From Rhodanobacter sp. C06 (GTDB taxonomy: Bacteria; Pseudomonadota; Gammaproteobacteria; Xanthomonadales; Rhodanobacteraceae): a DNA stretch of 39,483 bases. The position numbers and the translations under genes were made by a program. The stretch is from positions 1 to 39,483 of the forward strand of contig NZ_MUNP01000075.1 in assembly GCF_002001105.1 (NCBI RefSeq), given 5' to 3'. Positions 16,046-24,963 of the stretch are shown here, in pieces. The notes under the pieces are model-generated. The model saw nothing but the letters and a program-made list of their open reading frames with translations, had not been told where the DNA came from and did no database searches. Each line of letters opens with the position of its first letter. The stretch's first letter is position 1.

Positions 16046-18236
16046 CCGCGTGCGCCAGGCCTTGGCCTGGGTGCGCCTGCGGTTGCGCGGGCGCGCGGAC
16101 AGCGAGCATGCGCAGGTATTCGTGCGCATCGCGATCACCTTGCTGTTCTCCATCTATCTCGGCTGGAAGGTCGGCTGGGGCAACGACACCCCGGCGCTGT
16201 TCTCGACCTGGCTGATCCTGCTCGGCGAACTGGGCCTGTCGATCGGCCTGCTTGTCGCGATCCTCGCGGCGCCGCAGCCGTCGGAGCTGCGGCGCTGGCT
16301 GGGGATGCTGGCCGACTACGCGGCGATCGGCGGGGTCATGTACCTGCAGGGCGAATCGGCCTCCCCGCTGTACGCGGCGTACCTGTGGGTCACGATCGGC
16401 AACGGCATGCGCTACGGGCCGCGCTACCTGTACGCCTCCACCGCGCTGGCCACGCTGTCGTTCGGGGAGATGATGACGTTCACCCCCTACTGGCTGCAAA
16501 ACCGCTACCTGTCCTGGGGACTGCTGCTGGGCCTGGTCGCGGTGCCGCTGTACTTCGCCGCCCTGCTCAAGGCGCTGACCGCCGCGATCGAGGAAGCCCG
16601 GCGCGCCAACCTGGCCAAGAGCCGCTTCCTCGCCAACATGAGCCACGAGTTCCGCACGCCGCTGAACGGGCTGTCGGGCATGTCGGAGCTGCTGGCGAGC
16701 ACCCGGCTGGACGCGGAGCAGCGCGGCTACCTGGAAACCATCCAGGCCGCCAGCCGCTCGTTGCTGGCGCTGGTGGAGGACGTGCTGGACATCTCGGCGA
16801 TCGAGGCCGGCAAGCTGCGGCTGAAGCAGGAAAGCTTCAACCTGCATGCCTTGCTGGAGCAGATCAACCTGATGCTGCGCCCCGAGGCGCGCTCGAAGCG
16901 GCTGGACTACGCGGTGACGGTCATGCCGGAAGTGCCGGTGCAACTGCGCGGCGACGCCCGCCACCTGCAACAGGTGCTGGTGAACCTGCTCAGCAACGCG
17001 ATCAAGTTCACCGCGTCGGGCGAGGTCCACATGACGGTGGCGAAATCCGCCGTGGCCGGCGCGGGGCCGGTGCGCCTGCGCTTCACGGTGTCGGATACCG
17101 GCATAGGCATTCCCGTATCGGCGCGCGCGCGGCTGTTCGAGGCCTTCGAGCAGGTCGACAACAGCCTGGTTCGCAAGCACCAGGGCAGCGGGCTGGGTAC
17201 CACGATCGCCAAGGGCCTGACCGAGGCCATGGGCGGATCGATCGGGTTCGAAAGCCACGAGAACGTCGGCAGCAGCTTCTGGGTCGAGCTGCCGTTCGAT
17301 CTCGCCGCCGAGTCCGTACGCACAACCGACAGCGGCACAGCGCCGGCCGCGGACGCGCGCCTGTCGCCTGCGCCGTCGGCTGCGCACAACGTCATCGCGT
17401 TCGCCGATCCGTTCTCGCGCCATCGCGCGCGGATCAAGTCGGCCCGCGTGCTGGTCGCCGACGACCATGCCGCCAACCGCCTGCTCCTGCAGGGCGTGCT
17501 GCAGAAGGCCGGGCACCGGGTGATGACGGTGGAGGACGGCGAAGTCGCGCTCGATGCGCTGGTGGGCGGCGGCTTCGAGCTGGCGCTGCTGGACCTGCAC
17601 ATGCCGTCGCTGAGCGGGATCGACCTGCTGCGTCAGCTGCGCGTGATGGAAGCGGGCTCGCGCGCCCGTACCCCGGTGGTGATCATCAGCGCCGATGCCA
17701 CCCCCGAATCGGCCCAGGCCTGCCGCAACGCCGGGGCCCGCGCGTTCATCACCAAGCCCTTTGCCGCCGGCAGACTGCTCGACGCCATTGCGGCGATCCT
17801 GAGCGGCGGAGACGGCGAGGCAGCGGACAGCCCGCAACCGGTCGCGCACGCCTCCTCCGCGGAAGTGCTGGACCCGTCGGTGCTGGACGAACTCGCGTCG
17901 CTCGGGATGGGCAAGGTCTTCGAAGCCGATTTCATCGGCCAGTGCATTACCGACGCGCGGGTGGCGCTGGCCAAGATGCGCCAGACCGGGGCGGAGGCCG
18001 ACTGGGAACAGTTCCGCGAGCATGCCCACGCCATGAAGGGGATTGCCGGCAATCTCGGCCTGGTGCAGTGCGCCGGCTTGAGCGGCGCCCTGATGCGGAT
18101 GACCGCCTTCGAGCTGGACCGCGACTGGCGGCGCCACTGCGAAAGCCTGACCCAGCGCCTGCACGAGGGCGAACAGGCGCTGCAAGCGCGCGGGAGCTGG
18201 CTACCCGCGCGCGAGGACAATCCGCAGCCGTCATGA
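16017..18236 (+). CDS. rpfC: Hybrid sensor histidine kinase RpfC (DSF receptor)
   Basis: The 739-residue protein has a membrane input domain with about five helices between residues 40 and 195, a HisKA domain (His210 in [12 protein letters not shown]), and a HATPase domain ([29 protein letters not shown]). A receiver domain (Asp526 in [11 protein letters not shown]) and a C-terminal Hpt domain (His671 in [11 protein letters not shown]) follow. Order and size match Xanthomonas RpfC, which senses DSF and phosphorylates RpfG, and whose receiver domain binds and restrains RpfF. The start lies inside rpfG, suggesting coupled translation. Its TGA (18234-18236) directly abuts the opposing stop of rpfF. 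rpfH, present between rpfG and rpfC in some xanthomonads, is absent. Confidence 0.93.
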   Translation: MFRSIVTGVDRVRQALAWVRLRLRGRADSEHAQVFVRIAITLLFSIYLGWKVGWGNDTPALFSTWLILLGELGLSIGLLVAILAAPQPSELRRWLGMLADYAAIGGVMYLQGESASPLYAAYLWVTIGNGMRYGPRYLYASTALATLSFGEMMTFTPYWLQNRYLSWGLLLGLVAVPLYFAALLKALTAAIEEARRANLAKSRFLANMSHEFRTPLNGLSGMSELLASTRLDAEQRGYLETIQAASRSLLALVEDVLDISAIEAGKLRLKQESFNLHALLEQINLMLRPEARSKRLDYAVTVMPEVPVQLRGDARHLQQVLVNLLSNAIKFTASGEVHMTVAKSAVAGAGPVRLRFTVSDTGIGIPVSARARLFEAFEQVDNSLVRKHQGSGLGTTIAKGLTEAMGGSIGFESHENVGSSFWVELPFDLAAESVRTTDSGTAPAADARLSPAPSAAHNVIAFADPFSRHRARIKSARVLVADDHAANRLLLQGVLQKAGHRVMTVEDGEVALDALVGGGFELALLDLHMPSLSGIDLLRQLRVMEAGSRARTPVVIISADATPESAQACRNAGARAFITKPFAAGRLLDAIAAILSGGDGEAADSPQPVAHASSAEVLDPSVLDELASLGMGKVFEADFIGQCITDARVALAKMRQTGAEADWEQFREHAHAMKGIAGNLGLVQCAGLSGALMRMTAFELDRDWRRHCESLTQRLHEGEQALQARGSWLPAREDNPQPS

Positions 18237-19133
18237 TCAGGCCTGCGCGGCGGTCGGTTCGCCATGCCGGCGGTACTGCGCGCGCACCAGCCGCTCCATG
18301 GTCCGCAGCGACTTCTCGCCGAGCTGCAGCGCGGTATCCACCCAGACCTCGGTGATCGCCATCATTTCTTCCAGGGTCACCGGTTGCGCCAGCGTCCGGA
18401 CCCGATGCATGGCCATGCGCGCGTGCGGGATGCGGCGGTTGCCGCGGATGACTTCCTCGACCGCCTGCACGCCCTGCCCGCGCGGGGCCAGGACATCCAC
18501 CAGACCCATCTTGTAGAGCTCTTCGCTGGACAGGATGTCGCCGCTCAGCATCAGCTGTTCGGCCCGATGCGGCGGGATGCGCTTGCACAGGAAGGAGTAG
18601 GCCCCCATCCCCGGGAACAGGTCGAACAGCACCTCCGGCAGCCCCATGCCGACGCCTTCCTCCGCCACGATGGTATGGCAGCTCAGCGCGACCTCGAAGC
18701 CGCCGCCCAGCGCATCGCCCTGCACCAGCGCGATGCTGTGCGCATCGGCATCGAGCCCGGCATGGAACGCATGCACGCCACGCACGCATTGCCGGGCGTA
18801 GGTCAGCAGGGCAGGACGGTTCTGGTGGCGGATCGCGTTGCAGAAGTATTCCAGGTCGCCACCGAGGTTGAACGCATCGCAGTCGGAAGCGAGCACCACG
18901 TGCCGCAGGCCGGCTTCGCCGAACATGCGCTCCCGGCGCAGGCGGTCGCCCAGGACGTTCTGGTACTGCAGGATGTCGGCAACCAGTGCCGGCTTGAAGC
19001 AGGCGCGGCCGGGCGAACTGGCCAGATCGGCGTGCATGTGGCACCAGTGCACGGCGGCATCGGCGCTCTCGGTGACGCGCAGGGTGGGGTAACGGGGGGC
19101 AGCAGCAAGCTTCTCGAGGATCGCGGTAGCCAT
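18237..19133 (-). CDS. rpfF: DSF synthase RpfF (crotonase family)
   Basis: The 298-residue crotonase-fold enzyme makes the cis-2-unsaturated fatty acid signal DSF by acting as dehydratase and thioesterase on 3-hydroxyacyl-ACP. FNLGGDLEYF, GDALGGGFEVALS and GLPEVLFDLFPGMGAY are hallmarks of RpfF. The two catalytic glutamates (Glu141 and Glu161 of the Xanthomonas enzyme) correspond to Glu147 and Glu167 here, and both are present, which separates it from plain enoyl-CoA hydratases. The ATG at 19133 has GGAG 9 nt upstream. It converges on rpfC with no base between the stops. rpfB, its usual operon partner, is not next to it. Confidence 0.94.
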   Translation of the reverse strand: MATAILEKLAAAPRYPTLRVTESADAAVHWCHMHADLASSPGRACFKPALVADILQYQNVLGDRLRRERMFGEAGLRHVVLASDCDAFNLGGDLEYFCNAIRHQNRPALLTYARQCVRGVHAFHAGLDADAHSIALVQGDALGGGFEVALSCHTIVAEEGVGMGLPEVLFDLFPGMGAYSFLCKRIPPHRAEQLMLSGDILSSEELYKMGLVDVLAPRGQGVQAVEEVIRGNRRIPHARMAMHRVRTLAQPVTLEEMMAITEVWVDTALQLGEKSLRTMERLVRAQYRRHGEPTAAQA

Positions 19134-19214
19134 GGTCGCTCCAGACGGGTGATGCCAGCCCGGGCCCCGTGGCCGGCGGGACACGGAAGGTACGTCAAGG
19201 GGGGCCCGGAGGCC

Positions 19215-19243
19215 TCTATGCACCCAAACGCCCGTGAGTGCAA
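19215..19243 (-). promoter_or_regulatory. Candidate rpfF promoter
   Basis: On the minus strand, TTGCAC (19238-19243) and CATAGA (19215-19220) are separated by exactly 17 nt. The predicted start near 19208 gives a leader of about 75 nt to the rpfF ATG. The -10 match is modest. Nothing else is recognisable in 19134-19349. Confidence 0.4.
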
Positions 19244-19349
19244 GGAAACGCCCGGTACAGGGAGTTGCATGCACCGGATCGATGGCACGCTGCGTATCCA
19301 GCCGCGCCACGGCCGTCACGATCAGCCACTGGCCAGCATGTGATGCTTT

Positions 19350-19508
19350 GGTGAAGCCTGGCCCGCGCGTCAGCCACCCCGGCTTCGCCGAAGGCGTGGT
19401 GGTCAGCGCCGTAGGCAGCGGCGCGCACACACGCGGTTGCCGGTGAACTCGCGGTCGTGGGCAGCGTGGCTGGTGGTGAGCTACGCCAGCGTTGCGCCGC
19501 CGCGCTGA
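19350..19508 (+). pseudogene. Degraded second copy of the uvrD 3' end
   Basis: Bases 19365-19430 match uvrD 14663-14728 at 63 of 66 positions in the same orientation. They encode RVSHPGFAEGVVVSAVGSG against RVSHPSFGEGVVVSAEGSG in UvrD. A 2-bp AC insertion then shifts the frame. The shifted frame continues as VNSRSWAAWLVVSYASVAPP and stops at 19506-19508, parallel to VNFAGAGSKWLVAAYANLTPL of UvrD. The fragment therefore covers the whole C-terminal Tudor-like tail, well conserved in its first half and diverged in its second. It has no start and cannot make a helicase. It abuts the stop codon of the opposing hydrolase gene. Confidence 0.85.
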
Positions 19509-20528
19509 TCAACCGTGCGCTGGTGCGAGCTCCTTCAGCGCCTGCTTCACCGCATCCGCCACGGCTTGCGGCTGATCCAGCTCGACGTCGTGCGAGCTGT
19601 CGGCCACCTTGCGCAGCACGCCACGGGCCGAGCTCGCCACGATGCGTCGCTGGGTCGCGTCGCGCGCCGCCTCCAGCCGCTTGCGCATGTCGGCGGGCGC
19701 GTCGGCATAGGTGCCCGCGGCCTGCAGCACCACCAGCGGCATGGTGCCGTGCGATTCGTTTGCAGGCACCGGCTGCGCGAACACCGACACGTTCTGCGCC
19801 AGTTCCGAGCGCAGCGTGTGCCAGAACGCCGGACGCAGCGTGCGCGCATGATTGGCCGCGGCGACCGCCTTGCTCTCCCATGGCGCCGGTTTGTCGATGC
19901 ACTGCGCCAGCGCGGGCGACGGCCTGGCCAACTCGCCACGCTCGGCGGCAGCCTCGCAACCCGCGATGAACGCATCGCGCTGCTGGTCCAGCATCGCATC
20001 GTCCTTCATCCACTGCGCCGACATGAAACGAGCCAGGTCCTGAGCGGGCGGATCGACCAACACCAGCGCGGCGACCTCGCCGGGATACCCGCTGGCGTAG
20101 CGACGCACGATGTTGCTGCCCAGCGAATGGCCCACCAGCACCAGGGGCGTATGCAGATGGGCGGCTTCGACCAGCGCATGCAGGTCGGCCACGTCGGCGT
20201 CGAGCCCGCGCGGCAACGGCCCAGCATCGCTGAAACCATAGCCCGCACGGTCGTAGGAGCAGACGCGCGTCCGCGCTGCCAGCAGCGGCCGCACGCGGAA
20301 CCAGCTCTCCGAATCAGCATGCGAGCCGGACTCCAGCAGCACGGTCATCGGCCCGCTGCCGCTGCAGCGCACGTTGAGGTAGCGGCCCTGGCCAATGGCG
20401 ATACGCTGGCCCGGTTTGGCGTAGCTTTCCGGTGTCTTTGCGAGGGTCGCCGGCGCGGCCATCGCTGCGGTGGCCAACGGCAGCACCGTGCAGGTCGCGA
20501 CCAGAGGTCCGAGGTGCCGGAGTTTCAT
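19509..20528 (-). CDS. Exported alpha/beta hydrolase
   Basis: The 339-residue protein has a signal peptide (MKLRHLGPLVATCTVLPLATAAMA, cleavage about residue 24-25), so it acts outside the cytoplasm. The hydrolase fold shows YLNVRCSGSGPMTVLLESG (oxyanion strand), YDRAGYGFSD, the nucleophile elbow LVGHSLGSNIV, LVLVDPP and a late histidine in DSSHDVELDQP. The likely triad is Ser-Asp-His. The substrate is unknown. It sits upstream of the rpf cluster, but I see no evidence that it processes DSF. The ATG at 20528 starts the signal peptide. 128 bp separate it from hemY on the same strand. Confidence 0.85.
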   Translation of the reverse strand: MKLRHLGPLVATCTVLPLATAAMAAPATLAKTPESYAKPGQRIAIGQGRYLNVRCSGSGPMTVLLESGSHADSESWFRVRPLLAARTRVCSYDRAGYGFSDAGPLPRGLDADVADLHALVEAAHLHTPLVLVGHSLGSNIVRRYASGYPGEVAALVLVDPPAQDLARFMSAQWMKDDAMLDQQRDAFIAGCEAAAERGELARPSPALAQCIDKPAPWESKAVAAANHARTLRPAFWHTLRSELAQNVSVFAQPVPANESHGTMPLVVLQAAGTYADAPADMRKRLEAARDATQRRIVASSARGVLRKVADSSHDVELDQPQAVADAVKQALKELAPAHG

Positions 20529-20656
20529 GCGCGTCTCCCGTTGGGTTTGCCTTGGGACACGGGCGCGCAGGTGGAAGTTCGCGACTTGGAAATTTGTCGG
20601 CAAGCACCCAAGCGTGATCGCGGGTATCGAAATCCCCGAAAAACGTGAGCAGCGTC

Positions 20657-21910
20657 CTATCCGCGCAACCGCGGCACCCCGTGCTCGTCGCGCTCCTCGA
20701 CCGCGATGGCGCTGGTGTCGATCACGCCAGCGGTCTGGCTGGCGGACTGGCGCACGGTTTCGCCGCGGGTCATGGCGAGCGCGTTGCGGTAGCAGCGTTG
20801 CGCTTGGGTAGCGTCGCCCTGGCCTTGCCAGGCATCGCCCAGCGCTTCCCACGCGCTCGCGCTTGGTGCCAGCGCCAGCGCGCGTTCGAGGTACTGGCGG
20901 GCCTTGCCCCACAGCTTGGCGCGCACGCAGATGCGGCCGGTGGCGAGCAGCAGGGCGGCGTCGTTGGGATGGGCATCGAGCCAGCCCTCGGCACGGCGCA
21001 GGCGGGCGTCGAGGTCGCCGCCGGCGAGCACGCCGTAGGCTTCCACCAGTTCCGGCGACCATTCGCGGCGCAGCGCGGATTCGAGTTCGTCCATCGCCGG
21101 CAGCACCAGGCCGAAGCCGGCGGCACGGCGGGCGTAGGCGTCGATCGCGGCGGGGGCGCGGCGCTGGGTCTTGGGCAGTTGCGACCACAGCGTGTTGAGC
21201 GCGGCCCCGTCGGGCGCCGTGTCGATGGCGGCGACCAGCACCCTCGCTTCCAGCGCGGTGTAGCCGCGCGTGCCCAGCGCGCCGCTTTTCTGCAGCGGTT
21301 CCAGCGCGGCGAGCGCGCGGCGGGTGTCGCCCGCAACCAGCGCGGAGAGCGCGAGTTCGCGCCAGCCGCCGGGCGGCAGCGCGCCCTTGTCGGCATCGGG
21401 CACCAGCAGGGCCAGCGCTTCGGCGGCCTTGCCGTCGCGGCGCAACACGCGGGCGCGCAGCACGCGCGCCGCCTGCGGTGCGGCCTGCGAAGCTTCGGCG
21501 AGGATTTCCAGCGCGCGGCCATGCTCGCCGCGGCGCGAGGCGGCTTCGGCGGAAGCCAGCAGAGCGACACCACGCAACGCATCCAGCCGCGAGGCGCGGT
21601 TGAGGTCGCGCTCGGCGTCGCCGTGGCGGCCCTCCATCAGCGCGATCAGGCCCTCGGCCAGCCGCTTGCGGCTGAGCCGGCGATGCCGCCGCGACAGCGC
21701 GCCGAATGGCCAGCGCAGCAGCCGCCACACCACGACGAGGACGGCCCAGGCCACCAGCAGGATGAGCAGGGCGGCGACCACCGTGGTCTCCACGCGCCAA
21801 CCGCGCAGGCGCACCAGCACGTAGCCGGGATCGACCGCCACCCAGTGCCAGCCGAACGCCGCCAGCGCGGCGACGATCGCCAGCAGCAGGATCCAGCGCC
21901 ACAGGCTCAT
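20657..21910 (-). CDS. hemY: HemY-type TPR membrane protein
   Basis: The 417-residue protein opens with two membrane helices (about residues 5-24 and 42-63) around a short loop (VDPGYVLVRLRGWRVETT) that is the HemY N-terminal signature. A long helical tetratricopeptide-repeat region follows (AEGLIALMEGRHGDAERDL, LLASAEAASRRGEHGRALEIL and similar units). Proteobacterial HemY of this kind is encoded behind hemX in the hemD operon. Its role in tetrapyrrole synthesis is unproven, and it is not the protoporphyrinogen oxidase of the same name. Its ATG overlaps the hemX stop (ATGA, 21907-21910). Confidence 0.9.
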   Translation of the reverse strand: MSLWRWILLLAIVAALAAFGWHWVAVDPGYVLVRLRGWRVETTVVAALLILLVAWAVLVVVWRLLRWPFGALSRRHRRLSRKRLAEGLIALMEGRHGDAERDLNRASRLDALRGVALLASAEAASRRGEHGRALEILAEASQAAPQAARVLRARVLRRDGKAAEALALLVPDADKGALPPGGWRELALSALVAGDTRRALAALEPLQKSGALGTRGYTALEARVLVAAIDTAPDGAALNTLWSQLPKTQRRAPAAIDAYARRAAGFGLVLPAMDELESALRREWSPELVEAYGVLAGGDLDARLRRAEGWLDAHPNDAALLLATGRICVRAKLWGKARQYLERALALAPSASAWEALGDAWQGQGDATQAQRCYRNALAMTRGETVRQSASQTAGVIDTSAIAVEERDEHGVPRLRG

Positions 21911-23022
21911 CGCGCGGCTCCCGCAGCGTGCGCCGGCACTGTCGCGCTGGCGGCAGGCGCGGGGTTGTTCGACAGCGCATGCACTGCGCGCAGGTTGCGC
22001 AGTTCGGTGAGCGCGGCGCCGAGCTGCACCGGCGCGTTGTTCGGCGCAGCATCGATCAGCTGCCGCAACGTATTGCGTGCCTGCTGCACGGACTCGGCGT
22101 GCTCGTCAAACTGGCTGGCGAGCCCGGCGTCGGCGCGCTGCAGCGCCGTGGCGAAGGCCTTGGGATCGTGCGCGAGCAGCGCGGCCTGCGCCTGCGCGAG
22201 ATCCAGCGCCAGCAGCTCGCGGGCGAAGCGCGCATCGGCCACCGCCAGCGGTGCGCCGTTGTCGCGCTGCACGCTGACCACGCCGGCCAGCGCGCGGCCG
22301 ATGCGCGACCACGCACTGGTCGACGATGCGCTCGCCGGCGCGTCCAGCGGCTTCAGGGGCAGCGTGGGCAGCATGCCGCGCAGCGTGGTGAGCATGGCCA
22401 GCGCCTGGGCTTGGCCGGTCGGCTGGCTGGCGAGCAAGGCGCGACGTTCCGCCTCGATGCTCTGCCGCAAACCCGCGAACGCACTGTCGTTCACCGCAGC
22501 CAGCGCCTGTGCAGCCAGCGCATACGCCGCCGCCGCGCCCTGCGCGTCGTGGAACAGCTCGTAGCGTTCCCTGGCCATGCGCAGCAGCGACTCGGTCTCG
22601 TCGAGCAAGGTGGCGTCGCGCGCGGAAAGCGTGTTCTCGGAGAGCTTGCCCACCGCGTCTTCCAGTTGGCGCAGGCGATCGCCCTGCGACTGCTGCGCAG
22701 CCTGCAACGAGCGGTCGAGCTGGTCGGCGGCATCCAGGCGCTGGGCGAGGCTTGCACCACCGCCTTTCAGGCTATCCAGCTTGTGCTCCAGAGCATTTAC
22801 ACGGTTGAGCAGATCCATCGTGCTCAGCACGGCCGTGTCGACGCCAACTTTCTGCTGCCACTGGCGCCAACCCACGTAACCGGCTGCGAGCAAGGCCAGC
22901 AAGGCCAGCAGCAGCGCCAGCGCGATGCTGCCGCCGCGAGGGGCGGCGTCGCGCGAGGCGGGTTTCGTGGCACGCGGCGTGGACGCAGGCGTGGCGGACG
23001 GTGCGGGCTCGTGTTCGCTCAT
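21907..23022 (-). CDS. hemX: HemX-like protein
   Basis: The roughly 371-residue protein has a Pro/Ala/Arg-rich cytoplasmic N-terminus, one membrane helix (about residues 33-53) and a long alpha-helical, Ala/Gln/Glu-rich domain with coiled-coil character (LLNRVNALEHKLDSLKGGG, QLEDAVGKLSENTLSARDA). This is the layout of HemX, often annotated as a uroporphyrinogen-III methyltransferase although it lacks that catalytic domain. Two ATGs are possible, 23031 and 23022. I prefer 23022 because TAGCAT on the minus strand (23030-23035) ends 7 nt before it, the spacing of a leaderless start. Order hemD-hemX-hemY is conserved. Confidence 0.88.
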   Translation of the reverse strand: MSEHEPAPSATPASTPRATKPASRDAAPRGGSIALALLLALLALLAAGYVGWRQWQQKVGVDTAVLSTMDLLNRVNALEHKLDSLKGGGASLAQRLDAADQLDRSLQAAQQSQGDRLRQLEDAVGKLSENTLSARDATLLDETESLLRMARERYELFHDAQGAAAAYALAAQALAAVNDSAFAGLRQSIEAERRALLASQPTGQAQALAMLTTLRGMLPTLPLKPLDAPASASSTSAWSRIGRALAGVVSVQRDNGAPLAVADARFARELLALDLAQAQAALLAHDPKAFATALQRADAGLASQFDEHAESVQQARNTLRQLIDAAPNNAPVQLGAALTELRNLRAVHALSNNPAPAASATVPAHAAGAAR

Positions 23023-23076
23023 GCCCGGCATGCTAACAGGCAGGCCCGGGACGTTCGTTGCAAGGCCGTGAAACGA

Positions 23077-23841
23077 TCAGCGCAACGCCGCGGCCCTGAG
23101 CAGATCGGCGGCAAGCGCGGACTCGGCCTGCACGATGCGCGCGAAACCCGCCATGCGTGCCGCCTTCGCCAGTCGCGCGCTGCTGGTCACGGCCACCGCC
23201 GCGCGCAGGCGCGCCAGTGCCGGCAGCGGCAAGAAGTTGACGAGGTTCTGCAGTGCCTCGACGCTGGAAAGCAGCACACGCGCCGAACGCGGCAGCGCCA
23301 GCACGGCATCGACATGCCGGCTATCCAGCCGCGGCGGCACGCGGCGATACACCTGCACTTCGCGCAGACGCGCGCCGCGTGCGGCCAGTTGCTCGCGCAG
23401 CATGCCGCGACCGCCGGGCGCGCCGACCAAGGCCACGCGCCGGCCGCGCAAGACCTGCGTGGCCGGCAGGTCGAGCAGGCCTTCGCTGTCCTGTCGCGAC
23501 GGCGCCTGCGCGGACACGCCATGCCGGCGCAACGCCTGCGCCGTGCCCTGCCCCACCGCCAGCACCGCGGCCTTCGTGCGCAACGGCGCCAGGGCGGCGG
23601 CGAAACGCACGGCGGCGGGACTGGTAAACACCAGTACGTCATCGCCCAGCGCGGCGCGCATCGCCGCACGCAGATCCGTGCCATCCGTCGCGCCACGCAG
23701 CGACAGCCCCGGCAACAGCAGCGGCACGCCGCCGCACGCACGCACGCGCCCTGCCAGCGCGACGGCGGTGCCGGCCGGGCGGGTGATCACGACCACGCGA
23801 CCAAGCAACGCCGGCGACTTGCTTGCACTTGAGGAAACCAC
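23077..23841 (-). CDS. hemD: Uroporphyrinogen-III synthase
   Basis: The 254-residue enzyme closes and rearranges hydroxymethylbilane to uroporphyrinogen III, the precursor of haem, sirohaem and cobalamin. Recognisable parts are GRVVVITRPAGTA at the N-terminus, VLVFTSPAAVRFA, AVGQGTAQALRRHG, SEGLLDL, VALVGAPGGRGMLREQL, VYRR, and VLLSSVEALQNL near the end. Sequence is poorly conserved in this family, so context (hemX, hemY behind it) matters. The GTG at 23841 gives a normal length and follows a TACACT box (23876-23881, minus strand). An ATG at 23904 is possible but would nearly touch the divergent gene. hemC is not adjacent. Confidence 0.88.
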   Translation of the reverse strand: MVSSSASKSPALLGRVVVITRPAGTAVALAGRVRACGGVPLLLPGLSLRGATDGTDLRAAMRAALGDDVLVFTSPAAVRFAAALAPLRTKAAVLAVGQGTAQALRRHGVSAQAPSRQDSEGLLDLPATQVLRGRRVALVGAPGGRGMLREQLAARGARLREVQVYRRVPPRLDSRHVDAVLALPRSARVLLSSVEALQNLVNFLPLPALARLRAAVAVTSSARLAKAARMAGFARIVQAESALAADLLRAAALR

Positions 23842-23913
23842 GCGCGCCCCACATCTGCATGATTCGGCCAGCCCGCAGTGTAACGGCTGCCATCGCCAGC
23901 CCATGGACAGTCC

Positions 23914-24393
23914 GTGAACCCATCGCCCGTGAACCCAGGCACCGACGCCGCGCACGACCTGGTGCGCTTCATCCGCGACAAGATCCCGCTGGCGCAGGCG
24001 ATGGAGCTGGAACTTCAGGCGCACGACGATGACCTGCTGGTGCTGGGCGCGCCGCTGGCGCCGAACGTCAACGACAAGGGCTGCGCGTTCGGCGGCAGCC
24101 TGGTGAGCCTGATGACGCTGTGCGGCTGGGGCCTGGTGGAACTGGCATTGCGTCGGCTGGGCCACGACTGCGACGTGTACGTGGGCGAATCCATGGTGCG
24201 CTACCTGCAGCCGGTGTGGGGGGACTTCGATGCCGAGGCGCGGCTGGCGGAAGGCGCGGACTGGGCCACGTTCTTCGACACCTTGCGTGCGCGCGGCAAG
24301 GCGCGCATCGAGTTGGCCTGCCGCGTGCCTGGCACGGACGGCCAGCCCGCCGCCACGCTGACCGCCCGTTTCGTGGCCAAGCGCCGCGATTGA
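23914..24393 (+). CDS. YiiD_C-type putative thioesterase
   Basis: The 159-residue single-domain hotdog-fold protein (LVRFIRDKIPLAQAMELEL, then APNVNDKGCAFGGSLVSLMTLCGWGL) matches the thioesterase domain found at the C-terminus of E. coli YiiD. The conserved NDKG.AFGGS segment forms the active-site helix in this family. Acyl substrate unknown. Two GTG starts are in frame (23914 and 23929); neither has a clear ribosome binding site, so the first 5 residues are uncertain. It diverges from hemD across about 72 bp and is followed by a lipoprotein gene. Confidence 0.82.
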   Translation: MNPSPVNPGTDAAHDLVRFIRDKIPLAQAMELELQAHDDDLLVLGAPLAPNVNDKGCAFGGSLVSLMTLCGWGLVELALRRLGHDCDVYVGESMVRYLQPVWGDFDAEARLAEGADWATFFDTLRARGKARIELACRVPGTDGQPAATLTARFVAKRRD

Positions 24394-24460
24394 AACTCCC
24401 CGATTGAAGCGGCGCGCCCGCCGCCGCAGAATGGGGCGGCTCCCCGGGGGATAACACCGC

Positions 24461-24874
24461 ATGCGCCGCATCTTGCTTCCGCTCATCGCCAGCACCGTCC
24501 TGCTGCTCGCCGGCTGCGCCGCCAACACGCGCAACGACGCCCTGACCTCCACGCTCACCGCCTACGGCAACGCGGTGCGCTGGAACGGCCTGCAGAGCGC
24601 GCTGCAGTTCGTCGATCCCGCGGTGCTCAAGGCACATCCGCCCACCGATCTCGATCTGGCGCGCTACCGGCAGGTCACGGTGAGCGACTACGACGACGGC
24701 GCCGGCCCGGTGCCGCTGGGCGAGAACGAAGTGCAGCAGACCGTGCAGATCCGCCTCATCAACATCCACACCCAGGCCGAGCGCGGCATCACCGCGCGCC
24801 AGGTCTGGCGCTACGACGAGAAGCTGAAGCATTGGTGGCTGGAAAGCGGCCTGCCGGACATCCGGCAGGACTGA
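24461..24874 (+). CDS. Putative lipoprotein, function unknown
   Basis: The 137-residue protein has a lipoprotein signal (MRRILLPLIASTVLLLAGCA) with a good lipobox LLAGC, so Cys19 should be lipidated. The mature part has no family that I recognise. It is a small alpha/beta-looking domain with a TALTAYGNAVRW-like helix start and a terminal strand ending in WRYDEKLKHWWLESGLP, reminiscent of NTF2-like folds (weak impression). GGGG precedes the ATG (GGGGGATAACACCGC). The gene lies between the thioesterase and the yibN-like gene. Confidence 0.78.
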   Translation: MRRILLPLIASTVLLLAGCAANTRNDALTSTLTAYGNAVRWNGLQSALQFVDPAVLKAHPPTDLDLARYRQVTVSDYDDGAGPVPLGENEVQQTVQIRLINIHTQAERGITARQVWRYDEKLKHWWLESGLPDIRQD

Positions 24875-24909
24875 TGGCGGGCGAAGCTCATGGCGGCAAC
24901 GGATGTCCG

Positions 24910-24915
24910 TATAAT
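24910..24915 (+). promoter_or_regulatory. Candidate promoter -10 box of the YibN-like gene
   Basis: A perfect TATAAT (24910-24915) lies 48 nt before the ATG of the rhodanese-like gene. No clear -35 is seen. Confidence 0.45.
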
Positions 24916-24963
24916 CGCCGGTTTGACCGTACCGGCGCGACTGTCGCGCCCCGTGGACCCGAC

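Noticed and set aside
15729-18185. 818-codon minus-strand open frame opposite rpfG/rpfC
   Set aside because: No motif or start context; mirror of rpfC codon bias.
18237-19133. Plain enoyl-CoA hydratase for the rpfF gene
   Set aside because: Both RpfF glutamates, the GLPEVLFDLFPGMGAY block and the convergent rpfC make DSF synthase the better call.
19234-19446. 70-codon open frame on + upstream of rpfF as a gene
   Set aside because: Its second half is the in-frame part of the uvrD 3' fragment and its first half has no family resemblance; it is better explained as a pseudogene remnant.
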